A DNA stretch of 64,000 nucleotides from Locusta migratoria (Eukaryota > Arthropoda > Insecta > Orthoptera > Acrididae): NCBI GenBank assembly GCA_026315105.1, contig CM048744.1:312177270-312241269 (forward strand), read 5' to 3'. The notes beneath the pieces were generated by a model. That model saw only the letters and a program-made list of their open reading frames with translations. It was not told the origin of the DNA and did no database searches. Positions 11,723 to 23,999 of this stretch are shown piece by piece (position 1 is the first letter of the stretch; each line of letters begins with the position of its first letter). Position numbers and translations under genes: made by a program.

Positions 11723-12777
11723 ATTTAATCTGTACATCAGTGACATGCCTGACACAAAAGCCAGAGAGTTTAGCTACACCAACATTTTAGCGATACCAAC
11801 ACAAGACAAGATGTTTGAAGAAGGTGAACAAACACTCACGAATGACCTCAAGAATTTAGAAGAGTACTACAGAAAGTGGAGACTATGCCTAAACCCACCC
11901 AAAACTGAGGTCAGCGCATTCCATCTCAACACTCTCCAGGCAAACAGGGAGCTGAACGTAGGGCTTTGTGGCAGGAGACTACAGTACAACCACTTCCCCA
12001 GATATCTGGGAATAACCCTAGATAGGTCCCTGACATACAAAAAGCACCTGGAGACCATGGGGTATAAATTAAAAAGCAGGAACAACATAATTAGGAAGCT
12101 AGCTGGAACATATTGGGGAGCCTGTGCCGACACACTAAAAACAACTGCACAATCACTTGTTTACCCAGCTGCTGAGTACTGCTGGGGAAGAAGCAACAAT
12201 GTAAACAAGATTGAAGTTCACATGAACAACATGAGACTGGTATCTGGGACTCTGATATCAACACCCTTACCTTGGCTCCCGGTTCTCACATACATAGCAC
12301 CTCCATCACTCCGTCACCAACAGGCTACATTTCACGAACTAGACAAATTAAACACTCCATAGTTCCAAAAAAACTTACCAATCCATGAAATATTACACAA
12401 CACACCTCAAACTCACTTAAAATCATGGAAACCAGTGTGTGCAGAGACAACTGGACCAATGGAGAAAACAATGGAGTAGCTATTAAGCACATGAGAAAAT
12501 GGGGCAAAGGGAACACACATCACCCCTTCCAGGAATGAACCTCTCGAGAAACTTATAGTGTGCTCTAAATCACATCAGAATCGGATATGCCCGAACCAAA
12601 GAAACACTGTATAAGTTGAAAATGGCTGACAATCCCCAGTGGGACTGTGACACCAAAAAACAAACTCTAAATCACATTGTGTATGAATACCCAATGAGAA
12701 AATTCTGCAAAACCACAAAGGATTTCATCAATGCTACAGCTGAGGCAATAAACTGGTTAAGGGCACTAGACATCTGA
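11723..12777 (+). pseudogene. reverse transcriptase C-terminal half, jockey-like element
   Basis: Continues the frame after the insertion: NLYISDMPDTKAREF, then the position of motif C reads YTNILAIPTQ instead of Y/F-A-D-D, so the catalytic Asp pair is lost. Thumb-region motifs follow: KWRLCLNPPKTEVSAFHL, RYLGITLDRSLTYKKHL and LPWLPVLTYIAPPSLRHQQA. After stops near 12360 and 12420 a CD..., NHIV, YP, MRKFC-like segment (about 12640-12710) resembles the C-terminal Cys/His region of this group and ends at NWLRALDI. Confidence 0.8.
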
Positions 12778-13129
12778 CTAAAAACCACTTAATGTAAATA
12801 TTTAATCTGCTTTATCCTATCATTGCTCTGTAATGTAATAACTATGTATGTTTATAGTGTAATGTAACTTTATTGCAATTAACTATATTTTATATGTGAC
12901 AGAAAAAAATGATGTTTTCCAAATATTAAACAACCAATTGGAATATATACCTACACAACTTATAAATCTGTAACTAACTGTATTTACTATATCTATAAAA
13001 TTGATTCTGTAGACATGCCATACGCTAAATAAATAGCAAAAATGTTTTGTTATAAATGTATTATTAAAATACAACAAGATCCATTTCATCAATCCATCTA
13101 CCAAGCCCCAAGATTTAATTTAACACTCT

Positions 13130-14335
13130 CAGTGTCAAGACCAGAGATTCTATGGGCCAACTACCATTTATAAAGCACCAGTCCCATAGCTTTCTTCTTT
13201 GTTTAGTACTGGTTTTACATCTCAGCTGTTGATATTTATGTAGCTACATTTTTTTGTCTCCAAATATTTATTTTTTTTGTGTAGGAGGTATCTATCTTTC
13301 CAATAGTTATAAATTCATCTACAGACTTGTATTTGTCCTTTAGCTTCTCCTGCTTAGGCAATATGTACTTCCTGTAAACCTCATTTTTTAGCAACCTCCT
13401 TTAGGCTGCTTCACATGCAGCATTTTTATATTTTCTCCTTTCATCCGTTAAATCCAGTACCTCATGTGTTACACAACCATTTATATTAGTCCTTGTCCTC
13501 ATACTTATACGATCCTCTGCAGTCTCACTACATTATCACTCAAAATTACCCATTCTTCTTGTACTGAATTGCTTTCCCACATTTTGGTCAAACCTTGCCT
13601 TTTCCTCTGAAACTCTCAACAACCAAAGGTTCCTTCAGTTTATCTTGGTTCCATCTCCTTATGTTTTGCATTTTCTTAAGTTTTTCTCTACTGTTTGTAA
13701 CCAATAACTTATGATCAGAGTATATATCTGCCCCTGGATATGTCTTACAGTTGAAAGCTGGTTTCTAAATCTGTCTCTTACCATTATAAAGTCAATTTGG
13801 TATCGTCCAGAGTCTCCTGGTCTCTTTCACATAAACAGCCTTCTTTCATGATTCTTAAAGCATGTGTTTGTGATGATTAAATTGTGCTTTTTGCAAAATT
13901 CTACCAGGTGACCTCCTCTTTCATTCCTTTTCCCATTTGAAATTCACCTACTATTTGTCCTTCTCTTCCTTTTCCTACTGAGTTCCAGTCCCCCATCATG
14001 ATCCAATTTTCCTCTCCATTAACTGACTAAATAATTTATTTTATCTCATCATAAACTTTTTCAATCTCATCACCAGCAGATCTAGTTGGCATTATAAACT
14101 TGCTCCAGTGTGGTCACTGTTGGCTTCATGTCTATCTTTGCTATGATAATGCAAACATTCGTATTTCATTATCCATTATTGCACATACTCCTACATTCTG
14201 CCCAACTGATTTTGTATTCACCAGACCTGACATCCTGTGTATACTGCCACCAAACTTCACTAATTCCTACCATAAGTAACTTCAAACTATTCATTTCTCT
14301 TTTCAAATTTTCTAACTTAACCTAGCAGATTAAGA
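13130..14335 (-). pseudogene. RTE-type endonuclease fragment
   Basis: The reverse complement closely resembles the endonuclease region of the RTE-type element at 57.3-58.2 kb: the stretch encoding the SDHNLL-like and GTYRIDFI-like motifs, the NERG and GxGKGREG-like blocks, and the region upstream of them. Many stops and indels leave no long frame. It ends abruptly 35 bp from the Tc1-like element. The reverse transcriptase part is absent. Confidence 0.75.
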
Positions 14336-14369
14336 TAATTTTATATGAATGATAACCATGGCTAACATA

Positions 14370-15744
14370 CACTATTGGCCATTAAAATTGCTACACCAAG
14401 AAGAAATGTAAATGGTAAACGGGTATTCATTGGACAAATATACTAGAACTGACGTGTAATTACATTTTCACGCAATTTGGGTGCATAAATCCTGAGGAAT
14501 CAGTACCCAGAAAAACCACCTCTGGCCATAATAATGACCCTGATATGCCTGGGCATTGAGTCAAACAGAGCTTGGATGACATGTACAGGTACAGATGCCC
14601 ATGCAGCTTCAACATGATACCACAGTTCATTAAGAGTAGTGACTGGCGTATTGTGACGAGCCAGTTGCTCAGCCACCATTGACTAGACGTTTTCAATTGG
14701 TGAGAGATCTGGAGAATGTGCTGGCCAGGTCAGTATCCAGAAAGGCCCGCACAGGACCTGCAACATGTGGTCGTGCATTATCCTGCTCAAATGTAGGGTT
14801 TCGCAGGGATTGAATGAAGGGTAGAGCCACGGGTTGTAACACATCTGAATTGTAATGTCCATTGTTGAAAGTGCCATCGATGCAAACAAGAGGTGACCGA
14901 GACGTGTTACCAATGGCACCCCATACCGTCACGGTGGATGATACGCCACTATGGCGATGACGAATACATGCTTCCAATGTGCGTTCACCGCGATGTCGCC
15001 AAACACAGATGCAACCATCATGATGCTGTAAACAAAACATGGATTCATCAAAAAAAAAAAATGATGTTTTGTCATTCATGCAGCCAGGTTCATCTTGCGT
15101 ACACCATCGCAGGCGCTCCTGTCTGTGATGCAGCACCAAGGGTAACCGCAGCCATGGTCCGAGCTGATTGTCCATGCTGTTGGAAATGTCATCGAACTGT
15201 TCATGCAGATGGTTGTTGTCTTGCAAATGTCCCCATCTGTTGACTCAGGGATCACAACGTGGCTGCACGATCCATTACAGCCATGTGGATAAGATGTCTG
15301 TCATCTAGACTTCTAGTGATATGAGGCCGTTGGGATCCAGCAGGGTGTTCCCTTATTGCCCTCCTGAACCCATCGATTCCATATTTGCTATCACTCTTTG
15401 GATTGCAACCCACGTGAGCAGCAATGCCGCGATATGGTAAACCGCAATCACAATAGGCTACGTTCCGATAAAAATTAGAAACGTGATGGTACGCATTTCT
15501 CCTCCTTACACGAGGCATCACAATAACATTTCACCACGCAACACCGGTCAACTGTGTTTGGGTATGATAAAACGGTTGGAATCTTTCCTCATGTCAGCAC
15601 GTTGTAGGTGTCGCCACCGGTGCCAATCTTATGTGAATGCTCTGAAAAGCTAATCATATGGATATCACAGCATCTTCTTCCTGTCGGTAAAATTTCACAT
15701 CTGTAACACATCATCTTTGTGGTGTAGCATAATGGCCAGGAGTG
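14370..15744 (-). mobile_element. Tc1-like DNA transposon, dead
   Basis: Terminal inverted repeats (CACTATTGGCCATTAAAATT at the left; CACTCCTGGCCATTATGCTA at the reversed right end, one 3-nt gap) are flanked by TA dinucleotides at 14368-14369 and 15745-15746, the target duplication expected for Tc1/mariner elements. Length 1,375 bp is normal for the group. The enclosed transposase is on the minus strand and is broken. Confidence 0.9.
14460..15521 (-). pseudogene. Tc1-like transposase, frameshifted
   Basis: N-terminal helix-turn-helix region begins MMPRVRRRNAYHHVSNF (start at 15521) and runs to the DRHLIHMAVMDRAATL block. The catalytic region follows in another frame: FFFDESMFCLQHHDGCIC supplies the first Asp, then VWGAIG and FEQDNARPHVAG the second Asp. 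A frameshift near 14720 precedes WPAHSPDLSPIENV, which holds the final catalytic Glu, and a stop replaces the Trp after IENV. The cut-and-paste enzyme is therefore inactive here. A slipped A-run near 15050 lies inside the catalytic region. Confidence 0.9.
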
Positions 15745-15746
15745 TA

Positions 15747-16259
15747 TTTATACATAATTAAAGGAACTTTCAAACAGTTACAAATGTAGATGTAAAATAA
15801 CTAAAATTCTAAAACTGGAAATAACTGAAAGAAATTCCATTGATCCATATTATCTGTATTTTATTTGGAATTATAGAGACCTGCACAACCGGTTTCACAA
15901 CAAGTTTATGTTGCACCTTCAGAAGCTTTAATTATTTTTACTTGTGACTTTTAAAAAGGCTAACGGGGTTTATTGGGTAGGTACATCTGCTTGCTTTTTT
16001 ACCTCAGCTCATCAGAGATAAAATGGTTTGACTGTCGGTTTGTGTCATACAGATAAAATTATTAAAAAGCCAGCCTGTAGGTTTGATGTGTAATTTTGCT
16101 GGTTTGTCATTTAGACTGGCGTAATTGGGGGCCAGATTGCTGTCAGTGTAGTAGGCTTCAGCTGATGTACTATAGCCATGAGAAGTTGTGACTTCCATCC
16201 TGTGACATGGAATGGCCATAACTGACAACCTGTCATGTTGTGTAGCAGACATAGCATCT

Positions 16260-16290
<31 letters not shown>

Positions 16291-16439
16291 TGTGTGTGTG
16301 TGTGTGTGTCAGACAACACTGGCGTATTGCCCCACCTATTCCTTGCATCTCCCTCCTCCCTTCCTGCTTTCCTCTCCTTGCCACTTCCTCACCCCACCCT
16401 GCAACGAGTTTCACAGACTGGCCACAGCGGCCGGAGGCA
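15747..16439. other. no gene; (TG)n microsatellite at 16261-16308
   Basis: A GT-rich tract of about 50 bp is embedded in otherwise unremarkable DNA. Several open frames of 80-147 codons cross it on both strands, but they consist of CVCV/THTH repeats plus flanks and have no domain. Confidence 0.6.
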
Positions 16440-16605
16440 GCGGTCATGTATGTGTGAGTGTGTGTGTTTCTCTCTGATGACTAAGGCCTTACTGGCTGAA
16501 AGATACAAAGTTGTTTCCTGTTATTTGTGCCTTTCCCTGACTCATTGGACATCTCTATGGTGAGTAAGCAATCTATCCTTTGTGAAAATATTTTTGAATC
16601 CTTCC
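16440..16605 (+). repeat. fold-back repeat family (partial copy)
   Basis: Matches the copy at 3.3-3.5 kb (GCGGTCATGTATGTGTGAGTG; GTTATTTGTGCCTTTCCCTG; TGGACATCTCTATGGTGAGTA). It holds CTGATGA (16474-16480), a GGCC...GGC stem and GAAA (16498-16501), a variant of the hammerhead-like core with extra bases in the first strand. Confidence 0.65.
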
Positions 16606-16803
16606 TGGGATTTGGGTACTTAAAAATATTCCTTCAAATTCAAATGATTTTGACAGATGTAATACAAATGTAAATGTTACAAAGGCTTTTCTGAAAGTAT
16701 TTGTCTGGTGTGTACCCTTGTATGTAATCGAAATGTAACCACTGGCAGGTCTGACATGAAGGAAATATATACTTTTGAAACATAGTATTATAGAAGAAGG
16801 CTG

Positions 16804-17130
16804 AGATTAGATTAGATTAATACTTGTTCCATAGATCATAAATACAGCATTTCACAATGATGTGTTTAATAAAAGGTGTCTGTAGATGACACTCAATAAT
16901 TTAAGGATTTATTTTTACTTTTTATTGAAATTACTAAGTTTTATCTAAAAATTCATCTAATGTGTAGAAGGAGTAGCCATTCAGAAATTATTTTATTTAC
17001 TTTTTAAATACTAGTTGCTATCTGTCAGACTTTTGATGCTATTTGGTAAGTGACCAAAGACTTTTGTGGCAGCATATTTCACCACTTTCTGTGTCAAAGT
17101 AAAATGTGGGTGATATAAGAGCATGAAGAG
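16804..17130 (-). mobile_element. 3' end of a jockey/CR1-type retrotransposon
   Basis: On the minus strand it ends in a (TAATC)n-like tail (GATTAGATTAGATTAA at 16804-16819 on the plus strand). Just upstream, the degraded coding remnant suggests LPNSIKSL-, KIISEW- and LLLHIR-like words typical of the extreme C-terminus of such polyproteins. Only the last ~300 bp are present, consistent with a 5'-truncated insertion. Family placement rests on these short words. Confidence 0.5.
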
Positions 17131-18372
17131 GAGGACTAAACTAGTCTGTGAACTGAAGTTCAGAACACCAATATTTCACCATGGAAGTCATCACCTTGGT
17201 TTCTTACAAAGACCAAAATCAGTATTTTGACTGATTTTAGTAATGAAAGAAAAAATATGATTACACACAAACATTCCCATGTCTACTGGTAACAAACAAA
17301 ACTTATCTCCAGTACATATCCAGAGAGTTAGTCATTATGTGTACCAAGTTTAGTTGAGATTTATTCTTATGCTTTACATCCACATCCACCCCTATAGCAA
17401 ACAGAATTAAGGACTGGTCTTTTATTATTATGATTAATGAAACCAAATACTCTCCATTTTCAGTTATTTTTGTCATCCACCAAACCCTTGGGCTGAAATA
17501 TCTGAAATGTCAACAGTTGTCCTAGTACCACCAAAACCTAAGGATTTTCAGTCGTTTGCTGGGTACAGAAGTTTTGGCCTTTTTTCCATATGATTAATAT
17601 ACACAACACATAAGAGGAACTTTAGTCATCAATAATATATTCTGTTTCATTATTTATAACAGTCTGGTATTCTGGGGTACCTTTTCAATTCTGTTACTGT
17701 AGAAATCATGTGCTTTTGCAGCAGAGAACTCATCAAGTCATGGTCAGAATGAAAAGAAGTCCCTTAATGGCTACTCAATAAAAAATGAAAAAAATTGAAA
17801 AATCTGAGGACATGATCTCAAATGAATAGGATGGGTGCAGAATGACATCCCAAACCAATTCCTGTATTGTATTTTTCCCAGCATAATAAGAAGCAGGTGG
17901 TCATTAAAATGTAGTGGTCATTAAAATGTAGCATCATAAATGGTGCAAATTTTTGTGGTTGTCTCAATTATTGTCACCCCTCTACTGAACTCCAACAGAA
18001 GTCTTCCTAGTAGTTGTTTTTGGATTGTGTCTGCAGTATATCTTAGTTGTTTGTACTTAATATCACCAGTGTAGGTTACACTTGGGGAACAAATTCACAT
18101 ATGTTGTAGATGTATGCAGGTTTTTGTAAAGGGGGTTGCTGCTTTGTGTGAGTTCAACCAACCCTTTCTTTTCATTAAGTTTACACAGTGGCATAATTTG
18201 TTGTCATGAGTAATAATACATGATGGAAATAATTGGAGGTGTTCACCCCATAAATGGTGCAAATTTTTGTGGTTGCCTCGATTATTGTCACCCCTCTACT
18301 GAACTCCAACAGAAGTATATGTCACCCCTTGGCACTTAATTTTCTAGTGTCCACAACTCCACTATTTCCAAA
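17131..18372. repeat. non-coding; contains a 69-bp dispersed direct repeat
   Basis: A block beginning CATAAATGGTGCAAATTTTT and ending CTCCAACAGAAGT occurs at about 17935-18003 and again at about 18248-18316 with three or four differences. A tandem 18-bp duplication (GTGGTCATTAAAATGTA) lies at about 17899-17935. No gene recognised. Confidence 0.75.
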
Positions 18373-19293
18373 TGACAAAATGTACAAAAATGCGAGTCTC
18401 GTAACGAATTCCTTCCACCATAAAAAGTCATGAGATCTTGTGGGAAAGCAAATAGTTTATTTTAGTTACTGTTTATGGGACCAACTATTCAACACTTGTC
18501 ATAATTATTTTGATCTAATTAGTTATCTACCATCTTCTGTAGTGACTATATCAGAATTATACATCTTTATTTCTATAATAAATATGATGACTTGGCAATC
18601 ACACCATAATATAATTACATAAGAGTAAATGTAATGAACTGGCAACTGTACATAGTCATGACATAACAATAATGTATATTGCATTATGCAACCAAATCTA
18701 ATCACATAATAATGAAGTACATTATGTGCATAAAGTCTTTTAAATATTAGTTTATGCTGCCATAGGAAACAAAGTCGGTCTTTTAGTTAGTGTTCATAGA
18801 CCCACATATTCATTATCTAATTACGAATCTACCAACATCTATTTGACTACATTAGTATTATACACCTTTAGTTCTATAATACATTTAATGACTTCACAAA
18901 CATCCCATAATATAATGACATCAGAATACATATAATGATTGGGCAATTACATATTGACATATAAAATAATTTATATTCCACTATGTAACCACACGTAATC
19001 ACAAAGAAATGAAATACCCCTCATTTGCATGAAGTATTTTAAATATTAGTTTGCTTTGCCATGCGATTGCAAAGTCATTATATTTATTATAGAAATAAAG
19101 ATGTATAATTTTGATATAGTCACTACAGAAGATGGTAGATAACTAATTAGATCAAAATAATTATGACAAGTGTTGAATAGTTGGTCCCATAAACAGTAAC
19201 TAAAATAAACGACTTGCATTCCCACAAGATCTCATGACTTTTTATGGTGGAAGGAATTCGTCGTGAGACTTGCATTATTGGACATTTTATGTT
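18373..19293. mobile_element. 0.9-kb long-inverted-repeat element
   Basis: Arms of about 210-235 bp (left from 18373, containing GAATTCCTTCCACCATAAAA; right ending near 19293 with the mirrored TTTTATGGTGGAAGGAATTC) surround a ~450-bp centre. The arms are almost identical. The centre holds a degenerate direct copy of arm-proximal sequence (CCATAATATAATTACAT versus CCATAATATAATGACAT, about 306 bp apart). No transposase. It resembles a fold-back or MITE-type non-autonomous transposon. Confidence 0.75.
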
Positions 19294-19685
19294 TTCGACA
19301 GGATATCATTTCTTTTTGTAGATAGTCCTTTCCTGTAAAATTTTTTGTACATCAGCCACATATTTTCTTCAAACCCATTCTCTGTCTCTTTAGTTTGGTT
19401 TGGTTTCACGTAACAGAATTTGGAAGTCTGAAAAGTCAATTATATTGTTACTGTTCAATCTTTTCATCATGTACTGCAAAGTGTTAGTGTTGTATTTCGC
19501 ATCAGTATGTGAACTTCATAATACACGGAAGTTGCGAATAAGGTATATTTTCCTGTATATGTGAAAGTAGTAGTTATTATTTTGCCTTGTATTTATTGAA
19601 TGATCAGTTTTTCATACAACAGTTAGTAATTCAAAATTAATTCTTTTAGTGCATTGTAGTGCACTAGATATATTATTCAGACAAT

Positions 19686-19770
19686 TAAAGGAGAGCAAAA
19701 CTTAATTGTGATGAGAGACAGGAATTTGGTAGTAGGAAAAGGAAGGGAAGGAAAAATTCTGAGATACAAC
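19686..19770 (+). mobile_element. RTE-type endonuclease fragment
   Basis: A short segment reads GEQNLIVMRDRNLVVGKGRE, the same words as the minus-strand element at 58 kb (GEENLIVVEDCNLVVGKG). It covers only about 28 codons around the DxNxxxG endonuclease motif. Confidence 0.6.
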
Positions 19771-22060
19771 TTAATAACTTCTATTTTATGAAGGTCTATT
19801 TCTTTTTGGAGATAATCCTCCTGGCGATCGCACTAACACTAATATTGCACTACTCTCCTTGACACATTCGTCCAATACTCTTTGATAAAGAATCTTTAAT
19901 GTGGCACCAAGACCAACCCACAGACATACAACTCTTAGACCATCACAGAGTTATAGTTAATATATGTCTGTGACACGTCGATAGTATGAAAACTTCGGAC
20001 TATCGATATTACCCTACTGAAGATTCAACTCGATGATCTAAAAAATAGCCTAAAATGCCAATCCACAAATGAGATAGGCGAATATAAATGTATGTTCTCT
20101 TTTGTATACTACATCTTTGTCTAGTCCACAGTAGAATTTTACTTACGGCCATGGCAGCATAATGTGCTGAAGTTGGCAGTGACGACAAATGAGACACATC
20201 GGAAAGCCAGACTCGTAGAATGAGAGACATAGTCTTTCGTGTTGACCATGAAGTAAATAATAAATTCTGTTCCTGCTCTGTAGTGATCGCAAAGGTCCAT
20301 ATCCCTCGCGATTAAAATATAATTGTCATACAAATTGATCAAAATTGTAGACCCACACGTGACCTCCGTGTAGGGAACTCTCCTTTGATAAATGCGGAGG
20401 CGGTGTCCCTGAAGGTGGCACTAATTTACAATGCTTTTAATGCCAATTTAGCATATACTGTTCTATCAAGCAAAAATTTGTTTGTGAACAGAATTAATAT
20501 TTACAGATGTTTGAATTTTTCCTTCCATTTGAGGCTAAACACTATCTAAATACAAAAGTTGACATTTGTGTGTCAGATAGAAGTACTTTAGAATTTTGAT
20601 GATCGGTAAGTCAGAGGGGGACAGAATTAACGATTTTTGACTGCTTATATTTCGTAAACTATAAGGTGTAGAATAGTGTAATTTGAAAATATATCTAGTT
20701 ATAGTAGATGAATACTCTTAGTAACCAAAAATTCAGGCTTCTAGCTGTATCCACAACAGAGATACAGGGTTTGAAAGTGCCGTCTACTGCTTTGAGAATA
20801 GGATGGTACGGGCGTGTGCTCGACTTGGCGGGGGCACTTCCACACCCCCAGATATGCAAGCAACAACAGTGAGCCACAAATAGAAAATGACAATTAGCAA
20901 ATAAAAATAAGAACTATATGAACTTATACATGATATTGTATTATTTTCATATGTCTTTATTCTCTCACACAACTCCTTGCTGGGCTACGGTTACATTAGC
21001 TGCCCCAATTTGTAATTACTTGTTACAGATTGTAATTCATATTCATACCAAGTTGGTTGAAATTAATGTACACATTCCGAGGTTAAGTGTACATGTCATC
21101 ACTTTCTCAATGATATACCCCAAAATACTGATACTAGCGGTGTTCTAAAACGGACAATATTTTATCCACTAGCTGACAAAGTGCCACTTAACTTACACCA
21201 TCCATATATGGTGATTATATTTGTGTGCGTTGTAACTGTGTCATTGTGTGTACTGTCTTTTCCTGACATAGATTTTTGATTTAAAATTTAAAAGTTATGT
21301 GAGGATCTGATTGTCTTTTCTATGTGTCTTTCTTCTGCTCAACAACTGCCTTTATAGTGAGTTGTAAACTATTCTCATTATATTATTGTCATATTAATCA
21401 CATTTTTATCTAGGTGGTTTATAATGTGTGCACATTCCCACTTTCTTGTGTTTTATTTCCAACTGTAACAATTATTCTTAACTGATACTGAGTGACTCCC
21501 AATACAGTAAGAATAAATATCTACAAATGGAAAAGTCTTGCAAATAAAGTACATAATATTTAAAGGAAGACAGAGAAAACTTCTATTTAATAGTCTGCTG
21601 CAGACATAGCCACCAAAAACCTGGCATAATTTCCACCTTTAGGAACAAGAGTTTATTCACAAAGAAAAATAGAGGAACAGTTGGGAGTAAAGTAAGCTAT
21701 TCACTATAGACATTAAGAAGAAACATTATGTGGCATCAAGGGAGACCTTTCTAATTGATGGGTGTTTTTTTTTTAAGTCATGCCCTAATATACACAAATC
21801 ACTAAAAACAATTCTTATTGTAAAAGAAAAATAAAATAAAAAAATTAAATGTAATATTGCCAATCCCTTGAAATGTCCTACATCATATTTGATTCTTAAT
21901 TTTGACAGTTGCTTCATTTATTGTAGTTGTACAAAGAATACTTTATTTATTCAGAAAAAACAAATTGGATTACAAAAATGTCATGCTGATTTTAAAATAG
22001 AGCTAAACATATGTTTTCTAAGAATTGGGTGAAATGCTTCAATTTCGATAAAACTGCCTC
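19771..22060. other. no gene recognised
   Basis: AT-rich sequence without supported features. A short piece near 21320-21390 (AGTGAGTTGTAAACTATTCTC) resembles one end of the fold-back family. Confidence 0.5.
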
Positions 22061-22077
22061 TATCAGGGTTAAATACT

Positions 22078-22391
22078 ACACTCCACTCACACAAGCCTTG
22101 AATGGCACATTGGGAAACTGACTAGCCACTGTGTCATCCTCTGCCCAAAGGTGTCATCAGATGTGGTACGCAGGGGGATGTGGCCATCACTCCCAACTGT
22201 TGTGTTTGTTTTCATGACTGGAGCCTCTACTTCTCAATCAAATAGCTCCCCAGTTGGCCTCACAATCGATGAGAGTATCCTGCTAGCCAACCGGGACAGT
22301 TACCCATCCAAGTGCTAGCCACACCTGACAGTGCATAACTTTGGTGATCTAATGGGAATGGATGTATCCACTGTGGCACGGCTGTTTGCTC
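22078..22391 (-). mobile_element. 5S rRNA-derived SINE with 16-bp target duplication
   Basis: Read on the minus strand, the first ~108 nt (22391 to 22283) align with animal 5S rRNA: GCCACAGTGGATACATC, GATCACCAAAGTTATGCACT, then GGCTAGCACTTGGATGGGTA, which is the box C promoter region. About 200 nt of unrelated body follow, to 22078. Perfect 16-bp direct repeats ATCAGGGTTAAATACT flank it (22062-22077 and 22392-22407), and the 5S-like head starts right at one repeat. This is the structure of a 5S-headed SINE (SINE3 type), transcribed by RNA polymerase III and mobilised in trans. Point differences from 5S indicate a retroposon, not a working 5S gene. Confidence 0.85.
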
Positions 22392-22407
22392 ATCAGGGTT
22401 AAATACT

Positions 22408-23361
22408 TTATTTGATGATATGAGGGTGACAGGGGATGATCCTAAACTATCCCTGATTTTAGCAAAATACAAATGGCAAACATTGCAGCTGAACACTTAC
22501 CACTTTAATGCTGAATATTTATGCATTATTAGAGAGATCATAGAGATCAAATGAGTCTGTCATACTAGGACTCATGTCTTGAATCTAGTCTTACAGGTAC
22601 AATCTAATACTGACAGAGATACCTAGGGAAACTCAGGATCATATTTAAAGTTTTACTAACACCAGTGGTTCTCACCAAAATTCTAGTGAGAACATTGTAC
22701 TAGATTGGAAATTCATTGCGGACACTATTTCCTAGATTGCCACAACACCATTTTACTGCACAGCTAGTATTTCCAAAAGAGCTAGTGCAAGAAGATATGT
22801 AGTAGAAATTCTGTCAAGTTTAGAAGAGATGCACTGGCATCAGATTACTGTAAGGGCACGACATGAGTCAGATAGCTCTAACATGAGCATTTCTGAAGGT
22901 TACTAGACTTTATGTAAGCACAGAAATGCTATAAAATTGTACTTGAAAAGCATAATATGGCTGTTTGGGCCACATGCTAGGATTGTAGTGTAACATGGTT
23001 CACTACATTCCTTAAGCTCAACCCGAAATGGTCTAATAGTTTATTTCTTGGGGATATTAAGCAATCTGAGACCAGAAACTGCACCGGGAACTGAGTCTGT
23101 GTAGGTTCCAGGCAGATGCATAGTAGCTGGGCATCCAGAGAAATCATGGACAAGTTCTGGTCCAAGGAAGAATGAGAATCAGTGAGATACATATTCTGTT
23201 TTTTGAAGTTCTGTGGTTTGAACATTGTTCTTTTTTAATAACTTACTTCACTTCTCAAGTAAAGCCAAGACCAGACAAATTTGTACTATTGAATAATTAA
23301 AATGAAGTGTAGTGCCTCAATGGAATGACCTTGTTTGAGAAATTATACAAATAAAATAATA

Positions 23362-23395
<34 letters not shown>

Positions 23396-23999
23396 CAGCG
23401 AAATATTTCTGAATATTGTTGACATCTGATAAAATTTCTGCAACCCAATAACATTATATAACGAGTGCTTCACTTGATAAGTTCATTAAATAACATAAAT
23501 ACTTTATCTAGTTGTTTTCCATAGTACAAACTGCAATAATAAGCCATTTTGCTGCAGAATTTAATTTTATCAATAGACTATATAAAACTGAATGTAAAAA
23601 TGATTGGCTTGTGCGTAATGTTCTGTAAACCCATCATCAACAAGATCAAAATGCACATTTAGAGACTAAAATAGCTTCCCAGAAACTTCCCAAGCTAAAT
23701 TATCAATCAATAAACACTAACATGCTACACTCTACTTACATAGAAACAACATGAATGAGGAAAATGAAATAAAATAAAAAATTGAAAGTTATTCTATTAC
23801 ACAAGGAATCTAATATCTACAAATAATTACTGTACTTATACTGAGTCAGTTCTCTGAATCGTACCAATATGAGGTGATTTGGAAGAGTTTTATATTTGAC
23901 AGTGCATATGTCAGTTGATTTTTACTTCTGATAGCATAGAAGTTTTAAGCACTTGGTAATGAGATAATGGAAAATCTGATAGGAATATCAATAATGGAC
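22408..23999. other. no gene; (TAA)n microsatellite at 23362-23394
   Basis: About 11 units of a trinucleotide repeat in otherwise plain AT-rich DNA. Confidence 0.6.

Larger units (their letters stand above)
8273..13031 (+). mobile_element. jockey-like non-LTR retrotransposon, dead, with nested insertion
   Basis: Carries an apurinic-type endonuclease segment, a reverse transcriptase segment and a C-terminal cysteine/histidine-type region in one orientation, all broken by stops and frameshifts. A 35-bp direct repeat with two mismatches (8238-8272 and 13032-13066, starting AATAGCAAAAATG) flanks it and fits a target-site duplication. The 3' end is a short TAAATAAATA tail. A 1,411-bp transposon sits inside the reverse transcriptase. 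Clade assignment (jockey/CR1 group) is from motif style only. Confidence 0.75.

Noticed and set aside
16004..16563. Open frames of 80-147 codons on both strands
   Set aside because: They consist of Cys-Val or Thr-His repeats from a (TG)n tract and have no domain.
22283..22391. Functional 5S rRNA gene
   Set aside because: Many substitutions, a fused unrelated body and a 16-bp target duplication show a retroposed SINE.
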